64,000 nucleotides of DNA from contig NZ_JABJRC010000001.1 of the NCBI RefSeq assembly GCF_013131805.1, positions 1,488,001-1,552,000 of the forward strand, in the 5' to 3' direction. Position numbers and translations under genes: made by a program. Source of the stretch: Kribbella sandramycini (GTDB taxonomy: Bacteria > Actinomycetota > Actinomycetes > Propionibacteriales > Kribbellaceae). Below are positions 24,620 through 32,500 of this stretch, piece after piece (the first letter of the stretch is position 1; each line of letters begins with the position of its first letter). Below the pieces are notes generated by a model. That model did not search any database. It saw only the letters and a list, made by a program, of their open reading frames with translations, and was not told where the DNA came from.

Positions 24620-25525
24620 CTGACCGCACTGCGGGACCTGGTACTCACGATGACCGGCGCCCCGGATCGGCGGATCGAGATCGGCGGGATGTCGCTGGTC
24701 CAGGCGTCGCGGACGACGCGGCCGCTGGGCTCGACCACGACGCCGACCGTCGGTCTGGTGTTGCAGGGCGCCAAGCAGTCGGCGCTCGGCGACCAGGTCT
24801 ACGACTACCGGGCGGGTGAGTTCCTGGTGGTGACGGTTGATCTGCCGCTGGTCGGGCGGATCTCCGAGGCCTCCGAGCGGACGCCGTTCGTCGGGCTCGG
24901 GCTGCCGCTGCGGAAGGAGCTGATCGCCGCCTTGTTACTGGAGTCGCCTGATCAGGGCCGGCGTTCCGCGGTGCGGAGTACGCCGGCCCTCGCGGTCAGC
25001 ACCGCAGACGACCAGTTGCTGGACGCGATCACCCGGTTGCTGCGGCTGTCCCGGCGTCCGGCGGACTACGCAGTCCTTGCCCCGGGCATCATCCGGGAGA
25101 TCCACTGGTGGTTGCTGACCGGGTCGCAGCAGTCCCTGGTCCGGCAGTTGGGTGACACCGAGTCCGGTACGACGCTGGTCGCGGCCGCCGTCCGGTGGAT
25201 CCAGGAGCACGTGGATCAGCCGCTCCGGGTCGATGAGCTGGCGGCCGGAGTCGCGGCCGGTGTGTCGACGCTGAACCGGCATTTCCGGGCGGCGACCCGG
25301 TTGAGCCCGTTGCAGTATCAGAAAGCGCTGCGGCTGCAGCAGGCGCGGCTCGCGCTGCTGTCCTCCGGCGCCGACGTCGCGCGGATCGGGCATCAGGTCG
25401 GATACACCTCACTCTCTCAGTTCAGCCGCGAGTACCGCAGGATGTTCGGCGTGCCGCCGTCCGTTGACCGGATCCCGGGCCCAGGTTCGGACAAGCGCTT
25501 CCCAGAAGGGATTGCAGCACCTTAG
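24620..25525 (+). CDS. AraC family transcriptional regulator
   Basis: About 301 residues. The N-terminal AraC_N cupin-like sensor (IEIGGMSLVQASRTTRPLGS..., VGLVLQGAKQSALGDQVYDYRAGEFLVV) precedes two helix-turn-helix motifs (RVDELAAGVAAGVSTLNRHFRAATRLSPLQYQ and ADVARIGHQVGYTSLSQFSREYRRMFG). The start is uncertain. GGAGG at 24606-24610 points to a CTG at 24620 (LTALRDLVL, matching the usual family N-terminus); the first in-frame ATG downstream is 24650, and an ATG at 24491 would add a non-homologous tail. Likely regulator of the divergent aldo/keto reductase. Confidence 0.88.
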   Translation: MTALRDLVLTMTGAPDRRIEIGGMSLVQASRTTRPLGSTTTPTVGLVLQGAKQSALGDQVYDYRAGEFLVVTVDLPLVGRISEASERTPFVGLGLPLRKELIAALLLESPDQGRRSAVRSTPALAVSTADDQLLDAITRLLRLSRRPADYAVLAPGIIREIHWWLLTGSQQSLVRQLGDTESGTTLVAAAVRWIQEHVDQPLRVDELAAGVAAGVSTLNRHFRAATRLSPLQYQKALRLQQARLALLSSGADVARIGHQVGYTSLSQFSREYRRMFGVPPSVDRIPGPGSDKRFPEGIAAP

Positions 25526-25534
25526 AGTTCCGCT

Positions 25535-25571
25535 GCCACGGATCGTTTACCGTCCAAGCACTTTCCGTGGC
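25535..25571 (+). promoter_or_regulatory. Inverted repeat in the leader of the ebo-type operon
   Basis: GCCACGGA (25535-25542) and TCCGTGGC (25564-25571) are perfect 8-bp reverse complements 21 bases apart. They end two bases before the ribosome-binding site GAGGAG (25574-25579) of the first operon gene. Could be an operator or an mRNA hairpin controlling entry to the operon. Confidence 0.5.
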
Positions 25572-25584
25572 GTGAGGAGCTTCC

Positions 25585-26709
25585 ATGCGTCCACGTGTTG
25601 GTGTCTGGTTGTTCGGAGCACGCGGATCGGTCGCGACCACGACCGTGGCCGGCGCCGCGGCGCTGGCGCACGGCGCGCCACCGGCCGGGGTCGTCACGGC
25701 TCAGCCGGCGTTCGCCGGCGCGGGCCTGGCCCCGATCGAGAGCCTGGTCTTCGGCGGTCACGACGTGATCGACACTCCGCTCGCCAAACAAGTCGAGCGG
25801 CTGATCGCCGGCGGGGTGCTCCCGGCCGGGCTGAATGCCCTGATCACCGCGGAACTGGCCGCGGCCGAGCGGAACCTGGTGGTCCTCCCGGTCGCAGCCA
25901 CCCAGGCCGAGGCGATCCGGCGGATGGCCGAGGACCTGCGCGCGTTCCGGTTGCGCAACGACCTCGATCACGTCGTCGCGATCAACGTCGCGTCGACGGA
26001 GCCGCCGGCCGAGGTCGGGTTCACCGAGCTGCCCGAGCTGCGGGCCGCGCTGGACGCCGGGACGCCGTTACCCGCGAGCTGTGCGGCCGCGCTGGCGGCC
26101 TTCGAGGCGGGGGCGTCCTTCATCGACTTCACCCCGTCGACGTCGATCCGGCCGCCGGTGATCCGCGAATGGGCCGTCGAGCGCGGGCTGCCGTTCGGCG
26201 GGCAGGATGCGAAGACCGGCGAGACGCTGGTGAAGACCGTCCTCGCGCCGATGTTCACTGCCCGCTCGCTGCCCGTGCACGCCTGGTCGGGGACCAACCT
26301 GCTCGGCGGCGGCGACGGCGCGACCCTCGCCGATCCGCGCGCGGCCGAGTCCAAGAACGTCTCCAAGGAGCGCGGCCTGTCCGACCTCCTCGGGCCGGAC
26401 GTCGCCGGTCAGGTCCACATCGATTACGTCGACCCGCTCGGCGACTGGAAGACCGCCTGGGACCACGTGCTCTTCTCCGGTTTCCTCGGCGTCCGCATGA
26501 CGTTGCAGTTCACCTGGCAGGGCTGTGACTCCGCCCTCGCGGCGCCGCTCGTGCTGGACCTGGCCCGGCTGTCGGCCCTCGCGCTCCAGCGCGGTCACGT
26601 CGGTTCGATGCCCTTCCTCGGCTTCTACTTCAAAGACCCCGTCGACTCGACCGAGCACTCGTTGACCGTCCAGTACGACGAGCTGGTGAAGTGGGTCCAG
26701 GCGTGCTGA
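25585..26709 (+). CDS. Inositol-3-phosphate synthase-like cyclase
   Basis: 374 residues. N-terminal NAD-binding segment VWLFGARGSVATT (~8-19). The catalytic domain contains FIDFTPSTS, FGGQDAKTGETLVKTVL, HAWSGTNLLGGGDGATL and ESKNVSKERGLSDLL, matching the lysine- and Asn-rich active site of myo-inositol-1-phosphate synthases (glucose-6-phosphate to inositol-3-phosphate, NAD-dependent). It opens a tightly packed operon with EboC, EboA, EboB, EboE and EboF homologues, where other ebo clusters have a dehydroquinate-synthase-like sugar-phosphate cyclase (EboD). It may therefore make the cyclitol precursor of the ebo product. AGGAG is well placed upstream. Confidence 0.88.
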   Translation: MRPRVGVWLFGARGSVATTTVAGAAALAHGAPPAGVVTAQPAFAGAGLAPIESLVFGGHDVIDTPLAKQVERLIAGGVLPAGLNALITAELAAAERNLVVLPVAATQAEAIRRMAEDLRAFRLRNDLDHVVAINVASTEPPAEVGFTELPELRAALDAGTPLPASCAAALAAFEAGASFIDFTPSTSIRPPVIREWAVERGLPFGGQDAKTGETLVKTVLAPMFTARSLPVHAWSGTNLLGGGDGATLADPRAAESKNVSKERGLSDLLGPDVAGQVHIDYVDPLGDWKTAWDHVLFSGFLGVRMTLQFTWQGCDSALAAPLVLDLARLSALALQRGHVGSMPFLGFYFKDPVDSTEHSLTVQYDELVKWVQAC

Positions 26710-27566
26710 GGGCGCTCGTGGAGCTGGTGCGGGCGCCGGCTGCGTTGACGGTGCCTGGTGATGTGCTCGCGGGCGCGGTCGCCGCCGGTGATCTCCGGGT
26801 CGGCCGGGCGGTCGGGTTGTCGGCGTCGTCCATCTGTATCTACTGGGCCGGGATGGCGCTGAACGACTGGGCCGACCGCGAGCTCGACGCGGTCGAGCGG
26901 CCCGAGCGGCCGATCCCCTCGGGCCGCGTGCCGGCCGGCACGGCTTTCAACCTCGCCGCCGGCCTGACCGCCGGCGGCCTCGCCCTCTCCGCGCTCAGCG
27001 GCGGCAAATCAACCCTCGCCACCTCGACCGCCCTCGCCGCCACCGCCTGGACCTACGACGTCTACGCCAAGAACACCATCGCCGGCCCCGCCGTCATGGC
27101 CTCCGCCCGAGCCCTCGACGTCCTCGTCGGCGCCGGCCCCACCCGCCGCCGAGCCCTCGCCCCCGCCCTAGCCGTAGGCGCCCACATCCTCGGCGTAACC
27201 ACCCTCTCCCGAGGCGAAGTCCACGGCAGCACCCCCACCCCAGCCCGCGCCTCACTAGCCGCCACCACCGCCCTGACTCTCACCACCGCCCGCCCGTCGC
27301 GGATTGCCTCCGCGCACGTCGGCAGGCAGGTGATCACGGCAGCGCTTGCCGGGTGGTTTGCTCGGGCGGTGGGGCCGGCTCAGACGGCGGCTGCTCGGGC
27401 GCCGGAGGCGGCTAATGTGCGGCGGGCGGTGGGGGCTGGGATTCATGGGCTGGTGCCCTTGCAGGCGGCTTGGATTGCTCGGGGTGGGGCGCCGCGGTTG
27501 GGGGCTGGGCTGGTGCTTGCGTTGCCGCTGGTGAAGGCGCTGGCGAAGAAGGTGTCGTCGACATGA
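26703..27566 (+). CDS. eboC: UbiA-type prenyltransferase (EboC-like)
   Basis: Integral membrane enzyme of 287 residues that transfers a prenyl group from a prenyl diphosphate to an acceptor. The first Asp-rich Mg-diphosphate site is NDWADRELD (54-62), preceded by IYWAGMAL. The second site is weaker (TYDVYAKNTIAGP). GTG 26703 overlaps the cyclase stop by 7 bp. The C-terminal half has a biased Ala/Pro/Thr composition with an unusual codon pattern, but the frame stays open. As part of the ebo-like operon, it likely modifies the product of the cyclase for membrane association or export; that role is inference. Confidence 0.87.
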   Translation: MLRALVELVRAPAALTVPGDVLAGAVAAGDLRVGRAVGLSASSICIYWAGMALNDWADRELDAVERPERPIPSGRVPAGTAFNLAAGLTAGGLALSALSGGKSTLATSTALAATAWTYDVYAKNTIAGPAVMASARALDVLVGAGPTRRRALAPALAVGAHILGVTTLSRGEVHGSTPTPARASLAATTALTLTTARPSRIASAHVGRQVITAALAGWFARAVGPAQTAAARAPEAANVRRAVGAGIHGLVPLQAAWIARGGAPRLGAGLVLALPLVKALAKKVSST

Positions 27567-28387
27567 GGCTGGGTTACGGGACGAACGGGTTCGCCAATCA
27601 TCGGCTGGCCGACGCGCTGGCCGTGATCGCCGACCTGGGGTACGACGGGGTCGCGTTGACGGTCGACCACAATCACCTGGATCCGTTCGGCAGTGGGTTG
27701 CGGGAGCGCACGGCCGAGGTCGGGCGGTTGCTGGAGCGGTACGGGTTGAGTGTGGTGATCGAAACGGGTGGGCGGTACGTGCTCGATCCGTTCCGCAAAC
27801 ACGAGCCGACGCTGCTGCACACGGACGGCGCGGAGCTACGCGTCGACCTGCTGCAGCGGGCGATCCAGATCTCGGCCGACCTCGGCGCGGACGCCGTCTC
27901 GTTCTGGTCCGGGACGCTCCCCCCGGACGTCGAACCGACGGTCGGCTGGCAGCGGCTGGTCGCGGGGTGCGCCAAGATCGCGAGCTACGCCGCCGATCGC
28001 GGCGTCCGGCTGGGGTTCGAGCCCGAGCCCGGCATGCTCGTCGACGACCTGGCCGGCTACCTGAAGCTGCAGGCCGAGGTGGGCAGTGACGCCCTGGGCC
28101 TCACCCTCGACATCGGGCACCTCGTCTGCAACGAGCCGCAGTCCCCGCCCGACTGCATCCGCACCGGCGCGCCGTATCTGGTGAACGTGCAGATCGACGA
28201 CATGCGCCCAGGCGTACATGAGCACCTCGAGTTCGGTACCGGAGAGGTCGACTTCCCGCCGGTCTTCGAGGCGCTCCGCGAGATCGGGTACACCGGCCTG
28301 GTCGCCGTCGAGCTCCCCCGGCACTCGCACGCCGCCCCGGCCGTCGCCCGCGACTCGATCGACTTCCTCCGAAAGGCTCAGCAATGA
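27563..28387 (+). CDS. Sugar phosphate isomerase/epimerase-like TIM-barrel protein
   Basis: 274 residues with the AP-endonuclease-2 / xylose-isomerase-like TIM-barrel fold. Divalent-metal ligands are suggested by Glu in LGFEPEPGM, Asp-His in LTLDIGHLVC, Asp in VNVQIDDM and Glu in AVELPRHSH. ATGA overlaps on both sides place it firmly between EboC and EboA. Distinct from the second TIM-barrel protein of the operon (EboE): similar EPEPG segments but different length and C-terminus. It could isomerise or dehydrate the cyclitol, as in inositol catabolism (IolE/IolI), but this is inferred. Confidence 0.85.
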   Translation: MRLGYGTNGFANHRLADALAVIADLGYDGVALTVDHNHLDPFGSGLRERTAEVGRLLERYGLSVVIETGGRYVLDPFRKHEPTLLHTDGAELRVDLLQRAIQISADLGADAVSFWSGTLPPDVEPTVGWQRLVAGCAKIASYAADRGVRLGFEPEPGMLVDDLAGYLKLQAEVGSDALGLTLDIGHLVCNEPQSPPDCIRTGAPYLVNVQIDDMRPGVHEHLEFGTGEVDFPPVFEALREIGYTGLVAVELPRHSHAAPAVARDSIDFLRKAQQ

Positions 28388-28935
28388 AGGCCGCCGAGCT
28401 GACCGTCGATGTGGCCGAGCTCCGCGACCGCCCGCTCGCGGAGGTGTTCCCGGCGGTCGGCCGGATCGTCGGGCGGGAGCTGCTCGGGAACGGCTGGACC
28501 GCCGACGAAGCCGCCCGGGCCGTGTTGTTGTCCACCGCGAGCGCCGCCGAGATCACCGAGCTGTACCGGTACGGCGACGCCGCGGAGAAACGCGCCGTCC
28601 TCAAGGCCCTCGCGCTGGACGAGGTCGCCGACACCATGAGCGCACACGGTGTCGGCCTCCTCGACGACGCGATCCGCACCAACGATCCGCGGCTGATCAC
28701 GGCCGCGCTCGGATCGGCGTACGCCACCGCGAAGTTGCCGATCGCAACTTTCCGGCAGGCGGTCCTGAAATGCGTCTTCTCCGGAATCCCGCTGGCCGAG
28801 GTCGACGGCCTGCCGGACCGGGCGGACGCCGAGCTGCTCCGGATGATGTCCGATTTCGCGGCGGAGAGGAGGGCCGCGGGCCGCGCCGTACCCGCCGATC
28901 TGACGCCGTACCTCAGCAGTCCTGACGAGAGGTGA
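28384..28935 (+). CDS. eboA: EboA family metabolite traffic protein
   Basis: 183 residues, mainly alpha-helical, without signal peptide or membrane span. Segments RELLGNGWTADEAARAVLLSTAS, YGDAAEKRAVLKALAL, LLDDAIRTNDPRLITAALG and FRQAVLKCVFSGIPLAEVDGL match the EboA family, the marker protein of ebo/EDB clusters. Biochemical activity unknown; genetic work in cyanobacteria ties the cluster to movement of a precursor to the periplasm. Overlaps the preceding gene by ATGA and the following by GTGA. Confidence 0.9.
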   Translation: MKAAELTVDVAELRDRPLAEVFPAVGRIVGRELLGNGWTADEAARAVLLSTASAAEITELYRYGDAAEKRAVLKALALDEVADTMSAHGVGLLDDAIRTNDPRLITAALGSAYATAKLPIATFRQAVLKCVFSGIPLAEVDGLPDRADAELLRMMSDFAAERRAAGRAVPADLTPYLSSPDER

Positions 28936-29795
28936 CTCGACCGATGCGCATCTTCGACCCGCACATCCACATGACGTCCCGGACCACCGACGACTACGCG
29001 GCGATGGCCGCGCACGGCGTCCGGGCGGTCGTCGAACCGGCCTTCTGGCTCGGCCAGCCGCGGACCAGCGCCGCGTCGTTCGTCGACTACTTCGACTCGC
29101 TGATCGGCTGGGAGCCGTTCCGCGCCTCGCAGTACGGGATCAAGCACCACTGCACGATCGCGCTGAACCCGAAGGAGGCGAACGACCCGCGCTGCCGCGA
29201 GGTGCTCGCCCTGCTGCCGCGGTACCTGGCCAAGGACGGCGTGGTCGCGGTCGGCGAGGTCGGGTACGACTCGATGACGCCGGCCGAGGACGAGGTGTTC
29301 GCCGAGCAGCTGGCGCTCGCGGTCCGGTTCGGCCTGCCCGCGCTCGTGCACACGCCGCACCGGGACAAGGCGACCGGGACGACGCGGACGCTCGACGTCG
29401 TCCGCGAGTCCGGCATCCCCGCCGAGCATGTCGTGGTCGACCACCTGAACGAGGTGACCGTCGAAGAGGTCGCGAACTCGGGCTGCTGGATGGGCTTCTC
29501 GATCTACCCCGACACCAAGATGGACCCCGATCGGATGGTCGCGATCCTGCAGCGGTTCGGCACCGAGCGGATCCTGGTCAACTCCGCCGCCGACTGGGGC
29601 CGCTCCGACCCGCTGCGCACCTACGCGACCGCCCAGGCGATGCTTGCCGCCGGGTTCACCGACGACGACGTCGATCAGGTGCTCTGGCGGAACCCGGTCG
29701 CCTTCTACGGCCAGTCCGGGCGGCTCGACCTGACCGATACCGAACCGGCGCAGACCTACGCCGGGAACTCGATCCTGCGAGGTGCACCGGCATGA
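28932..29795 (+). CDS. eboB: TatD-like metal-dependent hydrolase (EboB-like)
   Basis: 287 residues from GTG 28932 (GTGA overlap); ATG 28944 is an alternative, four codons later. Amidohydrolase/TatD fold with metal ligands in FDPHIHMTS (His-x-His), VAVGEVGYD (Glu), VHTPHRD (His), VVDHLNE (His) and ILVNSAADWG (Asp). Hydrolyses a phosphoester or cyclic amide in the ebo pathway; substrate unknown. ATGA overlap with eboE. Confidence 0.88.
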   Translation: MTRPMRIFDPHIHMTSRTTDDYAAMAAHGVRAVVEPAFWLGQPRTSAASFVDYFDSLIGWEPFRASQYGIKHHCTIALNPKEANDPRCREVLALLPRYLAKDGVVAVGEVGYDSMTPAEDEVFAEQLALAVRFGLPALVHTPHRDKATGTTRTLDVVRESGIPAEHVVVDHLNEVTVEEVANSGCWMGFSIYPDTKMDPDRMVAILQRFGTERILVNSAADWGRSDPLRTYATAQAMLAAGFTDDDVDQVLWRNPVAFYGQSGRLDLTDTEPAQTYAGNSILRGAPA

Positions 29796-30940
29796 GGTTC
29801 CGCCATCCCGACGGCTCGCTCGTCCACTTGGCGTACTGCACCAACGTCCACCCGGCCGAGGATCTGGACGGCGTGATCGCTCAGCTCGACGGGTGTTCGG
29901 CGCTGGTCCGCAAGGAGCTGGACGTCCCGGTGCTCGGCGTCGGCCTGTGGCTCGCGTACCGGCTCGCCAACCAGCTGGCCAACTCCCCCGACGCCCTGCA
30001 CCGGCTCCGCCAGGCGCTGGACCGCAACGGCCTCGAGGTCGTCACGCTGAACGGCTTCCCGTACGCCGGGTTCCACGACGAGGTGGTCGGGAAGAAGGTC
30101 TACCTGCCGGACTGGACGCATCCCGAGCGGCTGCACTACACCCGCGATCTGGTCGACGTGCTGGCGCAGTTGCTGCCGGAGGACGCGGCGTACGGGTCGA
30201 TCTCGACACTGCCGCTGGGCTGGCGGGAGCCGTGGTCCGCCGAGCAGGACACGCGGGCGCGGGCGGCGATCAGCCGGCTGGAGATGCATCTGGCCCGGAC
30301 CGAGGAGACGACCGGACGGCGGATCCGGGTCGCGTTCGAGCCGGAGCCGGGGTGTGTGATCGAGGTCGTGCCGCAGGGGGCCGAGTGGTTGGCGCCGTAC
30401 GGCGCGGCCGGGCGGATCGGATTGTGTCTGGACACGTGTCACCTGGCTGTTCAGTTCGAGGAGCCGGGTACGGCGTTCGGCGTCCTCGAGCGAGCCGGGG
30501 TGCCGATCGTGAAGAGTCAGGTGTCGGCGGCGCTGCACGTCACGGACCCCGGTGACGTGGAGGCGCGGCGGCTGTTGGACGAGTTCGCCGAGCCGAAGTT
30601 CTTACATCAGACGCGGGAGCTGGGCGGCGGCGCGATCGACAACTTGGACGCGGTGGCCGAGTTGTCGGGGGCGGCGCCGTGGCGGGTGCATTTCCATGTG
30701 CCGGTGCACGCCGCGCCGCGGCCGCCGTTGAGCAGTACGACGGATGTGCTGGGTGACTCGCTGACCCGGCTGGTCGGCGGCGAGCATCCGCGCACACTGC
30801 ATTTGGAGTCGGAGACCTACACCTGGTCGGTGCTCCCGTCGTCCCCGCGGGACACCCAGGAGCTGGCCGAAGGGATCGCCGGCGAGCTGGCCTGGTTGCG
30901 GGACCGCATCACCGCTCTTGGACTGGAGGAAGTCAAGTGA
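29792..30940 (+). CDS. eboE: EboE family TIM-barrel protein
   Basis: 382 residues. Opens with LAYCTNVHPAEDLDGVIAQLD, the conserved EboE N-terminus, followed by LNGFPYAGFHDEVVGKKVYLPDW, RVAFEPEPGCVIE, GLCLDTCHLAVQFEEP and FHVPVHAAP, giving a xylose-isomerase-like barrel with probable metal ligands Glu, Asp, His and Asp. Named a metabolite-traffic protein because of its cluster; an isomerase or lyase reaction is likely. GTGA overlap with eboF shows strict co-translation. Confidence 0.9.
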   Translation: MRFRHPDGSLVHLAYCTNVHPAEDLDGVIAQLDGCSALVRKELDVPVLGVGLWLAYRLANQLANSPDALHRLRQALDRNGLEVVTLNGFPYAGFHDEVVGKKVYLPDWTHPERLHYTRDLVDVLAQLLPEDAAYGSISTLPLGWREPWSAEQDTRARAAISRLEMHLARTEETTGRRIRVAFEPEPGCVIEVVPQGAEWLAPYGAAGRIGLCLDTCHLAVQFEEPGTAFGVLERAGVPIVKSQVSAALHVTDPGDVEARRLLDEFAEPKFLHQTRELGGGAIDNLDAVAELSGAAPWRVHFHVPVHAAPRPPLSSTTDVLGDSLTRLVGGEHPRTLHLESETYTWSVLPSSPRDTQELAEGIAGELAWLRDRITALGLEEVK

Positions 30941-32316
30941 GCCGCCAAGTAGTCGTCATCGACGTCGTCGGACTGACCCCGCGTCTGCTGCGCAAGATGC
31001 CGCGGTTGCGGTCGTTGCCGTTGAGCAGGGAGCTGGGGACGGTGTTGCCGGCCGTGACGTGTTCGGCGCAGGCGACCTTCCTGACCGGCACGTTGCCCAG
31101 TGAGCACGGGATCGTCGGGAACGGCTGGTACTTCCGCGATCTCGGCGAGGTCTTCCTGTGGCGGCAGCACAACCGGCTCGTCCAGGGTGAGAAGCTGTGG
31201 GACGTCGCTCGGCGGTCCAACCCGGCGTACAAGGTCGCCAACGTCTGCTGGTGGTACGCGATGGGCGCGGAGACCGACCTGCTCGTCACCCCGCGGCCGA
31301 TCTACTACGCCGACGGCCGCAAGGCGCCGGACTGTTACACCCGTCCGGTCGAGCTGCACGACCGGCTGACCGGCAAACTCGGCGACTTCCCGTTGTTCAC
31401 CTATTGGGGGCCGACGGCAAGTATCAGGTCGAGCCAATGGATCGTGGACGCCTCCCGGCAGATCCTTGCCGAGGACAACCCCGACCTGCTGCTCACCTAC
31501 ATCCCGCACCTCGACTACGACCTGCAGCGGTACGGCGCGTCGTCCGTCCAGGCCACCCGGGCCGCGATCGAGCTGGACGGCGTCCTCGCGCCGCTCCTGG
31601 ACGACGCCGAGGCCCGCGGCGCGACCGTCGTCGTGCTCTCCGAGTACGGCATCACCGACGTCAGCCGTCCGGTCGACATCAACCGCCTGCTCCGCCGTGA
31701 AGGCCTGCTGGAGGTCTACACCCAGGACGGGATGGAGTACCTCGATCCCTGGGCCTCCCGCGCGTTCGCCGTCGCCGACCACCAGATCGCGCACGTCTAC
31801 GTGCAGGACCCGGCCGACCTCGAACCGGTCGCCAAACTGCTGGCCGGTCTCCCCGGCGTCGCCGAACTGTTGGATGCCGAAGGCAAGAAAGCCCACGGCC
31901 TCGACCACGAACGCGCCGGCGAACTCGTCGCCGTCGCCGACCCCGACGCCTGGTTCACCTACTACTACTGGCTCGACGACGCCCGCGCCCCCGACTTTGC
32001 CCGCAGCGTCGAGATTCACCGCAAACCCGGCTACGACCCCGCTGAACTCTTCTTCGACCCCAACGATCCCCTGGTCAAACCCCGCGCCGCCTCCTACCTG
32101 CTCCGCAAGAAGCTCGGCTTCCGCTACGCCATGCAAGTAGTCCCCCTCGACCCCGCCCCCGTCCGCGGCTCCCACGGCCGCCTCCCCGCCGACCCCGAAG
32201 ACGGCCCCGTCTTCCTCAGCACCGACCCCAACCTGGCCCCCGAAGGCCCCATCCGCGCCACCGCCGTCCGCGACCTCCTCCTCAAAGCCGCCGGCATCCC
32301 GTCGGTAAGGACATGA
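30937..32316 (+). CDS. eboF: Alkaline-phosphatase-fold phosphodiesterase (EboF-like)
   Basis: 459 residues of the nucleotide pyrophosphatase/phosphodiesterase type. N-terminal Asp in VVVIDVVGL and nucleophile Thr41 in LPAVTCSAQATFLTG, with later metal ligands in IPHLDYDLQRYG and VVLSEYGITDV and the DHQ/AH segment. No signal peptide is seen, so it is probably cytosolic. Last gene of the ebo-type operon; would hydrolyse a phosphodiester, pyrophosphate or phosphate intermediate. The 11-bp inverted repeat after it includes its stop codon. Confidence 0.88.
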   Translation: MSRQVVVIDVVGLTPRLLRKMPRLRSLPLSRELGTVLPAVTCSAQATFLTGTLPSEHGIVGNGWYFRDLGEVFLWRQHNRLVQGEKLWDVARRSNPAYKVANVCWWYAMGAETDLLVTPRPIYYADGRKAPDCYTRPVELHDRLTGKLGDFPLFTYWGPTASIRSSQWIVDASRQILAEDNPDLLLTYIPHLDYDLQRYGASSVQATRAAIELDGVLAPLLDDAEARGATVVVLSEYGITDVSRPVDINRLLRREGLLEVYTQDGMEYLDPWASRAFAVADHQIAHVYVQDPADLEPVAKLLAGLPGVAELLDAEGKKAHGLDHERAGELVAVADPDAWFTYYYWLDDARAPDFARSVEIHRKPGYDPAELFFDPNDPLVKPRAASYLLRKKLGFRYAMQVVPLDPAPVRGSHGRLPADPEDGPVFLSTDPNLAPEGPIRATAVRDLLLKAAGIPSVRT

Positions 32317-32392
32317 GGTAGTCGTCTCCGCGGGCTCCACCCACGCCTCGGCCGACCGCGGAAACCCCCACCGCAGGCGGGTACCTCATGTC
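32310..32392. repeat. 11-bp inverted repeat after the ebo-type operon
   Basis: GACATGAGGTA (32310-32320) and TACCTCATGTC (32382-32392) are perfect reverse complements with 61 bases between. The left arm contains the eboF stop. The intervening sequence is GC-rich and could itself fold (GCCTCGGCCGACCGCGG). Likely the 3' boundary of the operon transcript, although no U-tract follows. Confidence 0.5.
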
Positions 32393-32500
32393 GTTGGCGA
32401 CGCCCGCTCAAGGTTGGGTTAAGGGGCGGAGCGGGGTGCGTGTTTAGCGTGAACGGGCTGCGGTGGTTGCCGTGGGGAGTCCGGGTGTTGGGAGCGGCCT

